Positions 63,087 to 64,000 of a DNA stretch of 64,000 bases are shown piece by piece. This stretch comes from Clavibacter nebraskensis NCPPB 2581. Its GTDB lineage: Bacteria > Actinomycetota > Actinomycetes > Actinomycetales > Microbacteriaceae. The notes under the pieces were generated by a model. That model did not search any database. It was not told the origin of the DNA and was given only the letters and a program-made list of their open reading frames with translations. The position numbers and the translations under genes were made by a program. Numbering within the stretch: the first letter of the stretch is position 1; every line of letters begins with the position of its first letter. The DNA lies in contig NC_020891.1 of NCBI RefSeq assembly GCF_000355695.1, positions 310,001-374,000 on the forward strand, given 5' to 3'.

Positions 63087-64000
63087 GTCGACGCGCGCGG
63101 GATCGGCGGGCAGGCGATGAGGTGCGGGTGCCCGGGCGACACGGTCTCCAGGCCGAGCAGCACCCGGATGCCGGCCGCGCCGAGCTCGTAGTGCGGCAGC
63201 GCGACGGTCGTCAGGGCCGGGCGCAGATGCGCGGCGATGACGTCCTGGTTGTCGAAGCCCACGACGGCGATGTCCTCGGGGATCCGCAGCCCGTGCTCCC
63301 GCAGCCCGTCGTAGAGGCCCATCGCCACGCGGTCGTTGTGGCAGAACACCCCGGTGGCCTGCGACTCGATGATCGAGCGGACGCTCGCGTAGCCGCCATC
63401 CTGCTGGGGCGTCGCGTCGAACACCAGCGCGGCGTCGAAGTCGATGTTCGCGCCGGCCAGGGCCGATCGGTAGCCCGCGAGCCGCCCGTCGCGCGCGGGG
63501 GAGTCCGTGGTCGTGTTGATGAACGCGATGCGGCGGTGACCGGCGGCGATCAGCTCCTCGGTCGCGGCCCGTCCGCCCTGCTCCTCGTCGGGCACCACGG
63601 CGGGCAGGCCGCTGCCCACGGCGAAGCAGTCCACGAGCACGGCGTCGGTCTGGTGCAGCAGGTCGGGCACGCTGATCTCGCGGTGATACCAGGTCGAGTA
63701 GAGGATGCCCTGCACCTGGTGCTCGAGCATCATCGCGATCGCCTCCTCCTCCACCGCCGCGTCGCCCTCGGTGTTGGCCACGAGGAGGACGTAGCCGTGC
63801 TTCCACGCCTCGTCCTGCGCACCGTGGATGATCTGCCCGGCGAACGGCGTCGTGGCGATGGCGTCCGCGACGAGCCCGATGAACCGGGAGAACCCCTGGC
63901 GCAGGGTCTTCGCCAGCGCGTTCGGCCGGTAGCCGAGGCGGATGACGGCCTCCTGGACTCGCTGTCGGGCGTTCTCGCCGATCCGTGCGCCCGGCTTGTC
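63083..64000 (-). CDS. LacI-family transcriptional regulator (5-prime end beyond window)
   Basis: The visible 305 residues begin within the HTH region (DKPGARIGENARQRVQEAVI) and continue through the hinge RPNALAKTLRQG to the periplasmic-binding-like sensor domain (FSRFIGLVADAIATTPFAGQ, VVGFDNQDVIAAHLRPALTT, ALPHYELGAAGIRVLLG). About 25-30 N-terminal residues lie past position 64000. It is the first known gene of the fructan operon and most likely represses it in the absence of a sugar signal. Confidence 0.92.
   Translation of the reverse strand, partial: DKPGARIGENARQRVQEAVIRLGYRPNALAKTLRQGFSRFIGLVADAIATTPFAGQIIHGAQDEAWKHGYVLLVANTEGDAAVEEEAIAMMLEHQVQGILYSTWYHREISVPDLLHQTDAVLVDCFAVGSGLPAVVPDEEQGGRAATEELIAAGHRRIAFINTTTDSPARDGRLAGYRSALAGANIDFDAALVFDATPQQDGGYASVRSIIESQATGVFCHNDRVAMGLYDGLREHGLRIPEDIAVVGFDNQDVIAAHLRPALTTVALPHYELGAAGIRVLLGLETVSPGHPHLIACPPIPRAST

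Overview
The window is a very GC-rich actinobacterial chromosome segment with densely packed genes, frequent ATGA/GTGA/TTGA stop-start overlaps, many GTG starts, Tat signal peptides, a C50-type carotenoid prenyltransferase and several plant-glycan hydrolases. This fits Microbacteriaceae, most likely Clavibacter or a close plant-associated relative. That is inference from gene content, not a database match. No rRNA, tRNA, CRISPR array or complete insertion sequence was seen.

Layout. 0-9.5 kb: cell-envelope genes (a truncated lipoprotein, a Tat-exported DUF1906 protein, an Asp23/Gls24-AmaP envelope-stress operon, a holin-like membrane protein), an AraC regulator, a ferritin-like protein and a spore-photoproduct-lyase-like radical SAM protein. 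9.6-23.2 kb: a glycan-use locus with GH38 alpha-mannosidase, GH4 and a DeoR regulator on the minus strand, and PfkB kinase, sugar ABC transporter, NagB and a LacZ-type GH2 on the plus strand. 23.3-25.7 kb: a damaged accessory stretch with a frameshifted Abi_2 defence gene, an FMN reductase with an in-frame TAG, a shortened NTF2-like gene and a small membrane protein. 25.7-36.5 kb: an iron-siderophore ABC importer behind an iron-box-like palindrome, an epimerase, a dicarboxylate/amino-acid symporter, an MFS transporter, PEP carboxylase and threonine aldolase. 36.5-38.5 kb: a second accessory stretch with an AbiE-like toxin-antitoxin pair and a NUDIX gene broken by TAG. 38.6-47.3 kb: an SQR-like flavoprotein, two more Asp23 paralogues, a septum-formation-like lipoprotein, DUF805, an ABC-2 exporter, an SMP-30/SDR sugar operon and another SDR. 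47.3-48.8 kb: a small insertion-like block (secreted protein plus membrane peptide) bounded by a duplicated 3-prime end of that SDR. 48.8-64 kb: a two-component system, DHA2 drug exporter, hydrolase, phytoene desaturase/lycopene-elongase-like pair, glycosyltransferase, a MerR/SDR divergent pair, and a fructan operon (LacI, GH32, secreted GH32) that runs off the window end.

How parts work together. The 9.6-23.2 kb locus looks like one sensing, import and breakdown system for a mannose-, galactose- and amino-sugar-containing glycan. The Asp23 genes at 2.3-4.5 kb and 40.1-41.5 kb are paralogous envelope modules. The most notable irregularities are the 7-bp repeat that switches the Abi_2 gene out of frame, two TAG nonsense lesions in otherwise intact genes, two genes whose best-placed start codon is ATC, and the duplicated SDR end around a foreign-looking block. 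Those three irregular zones also nearly lack the GGATCC hexamer that is otherwise abundant.
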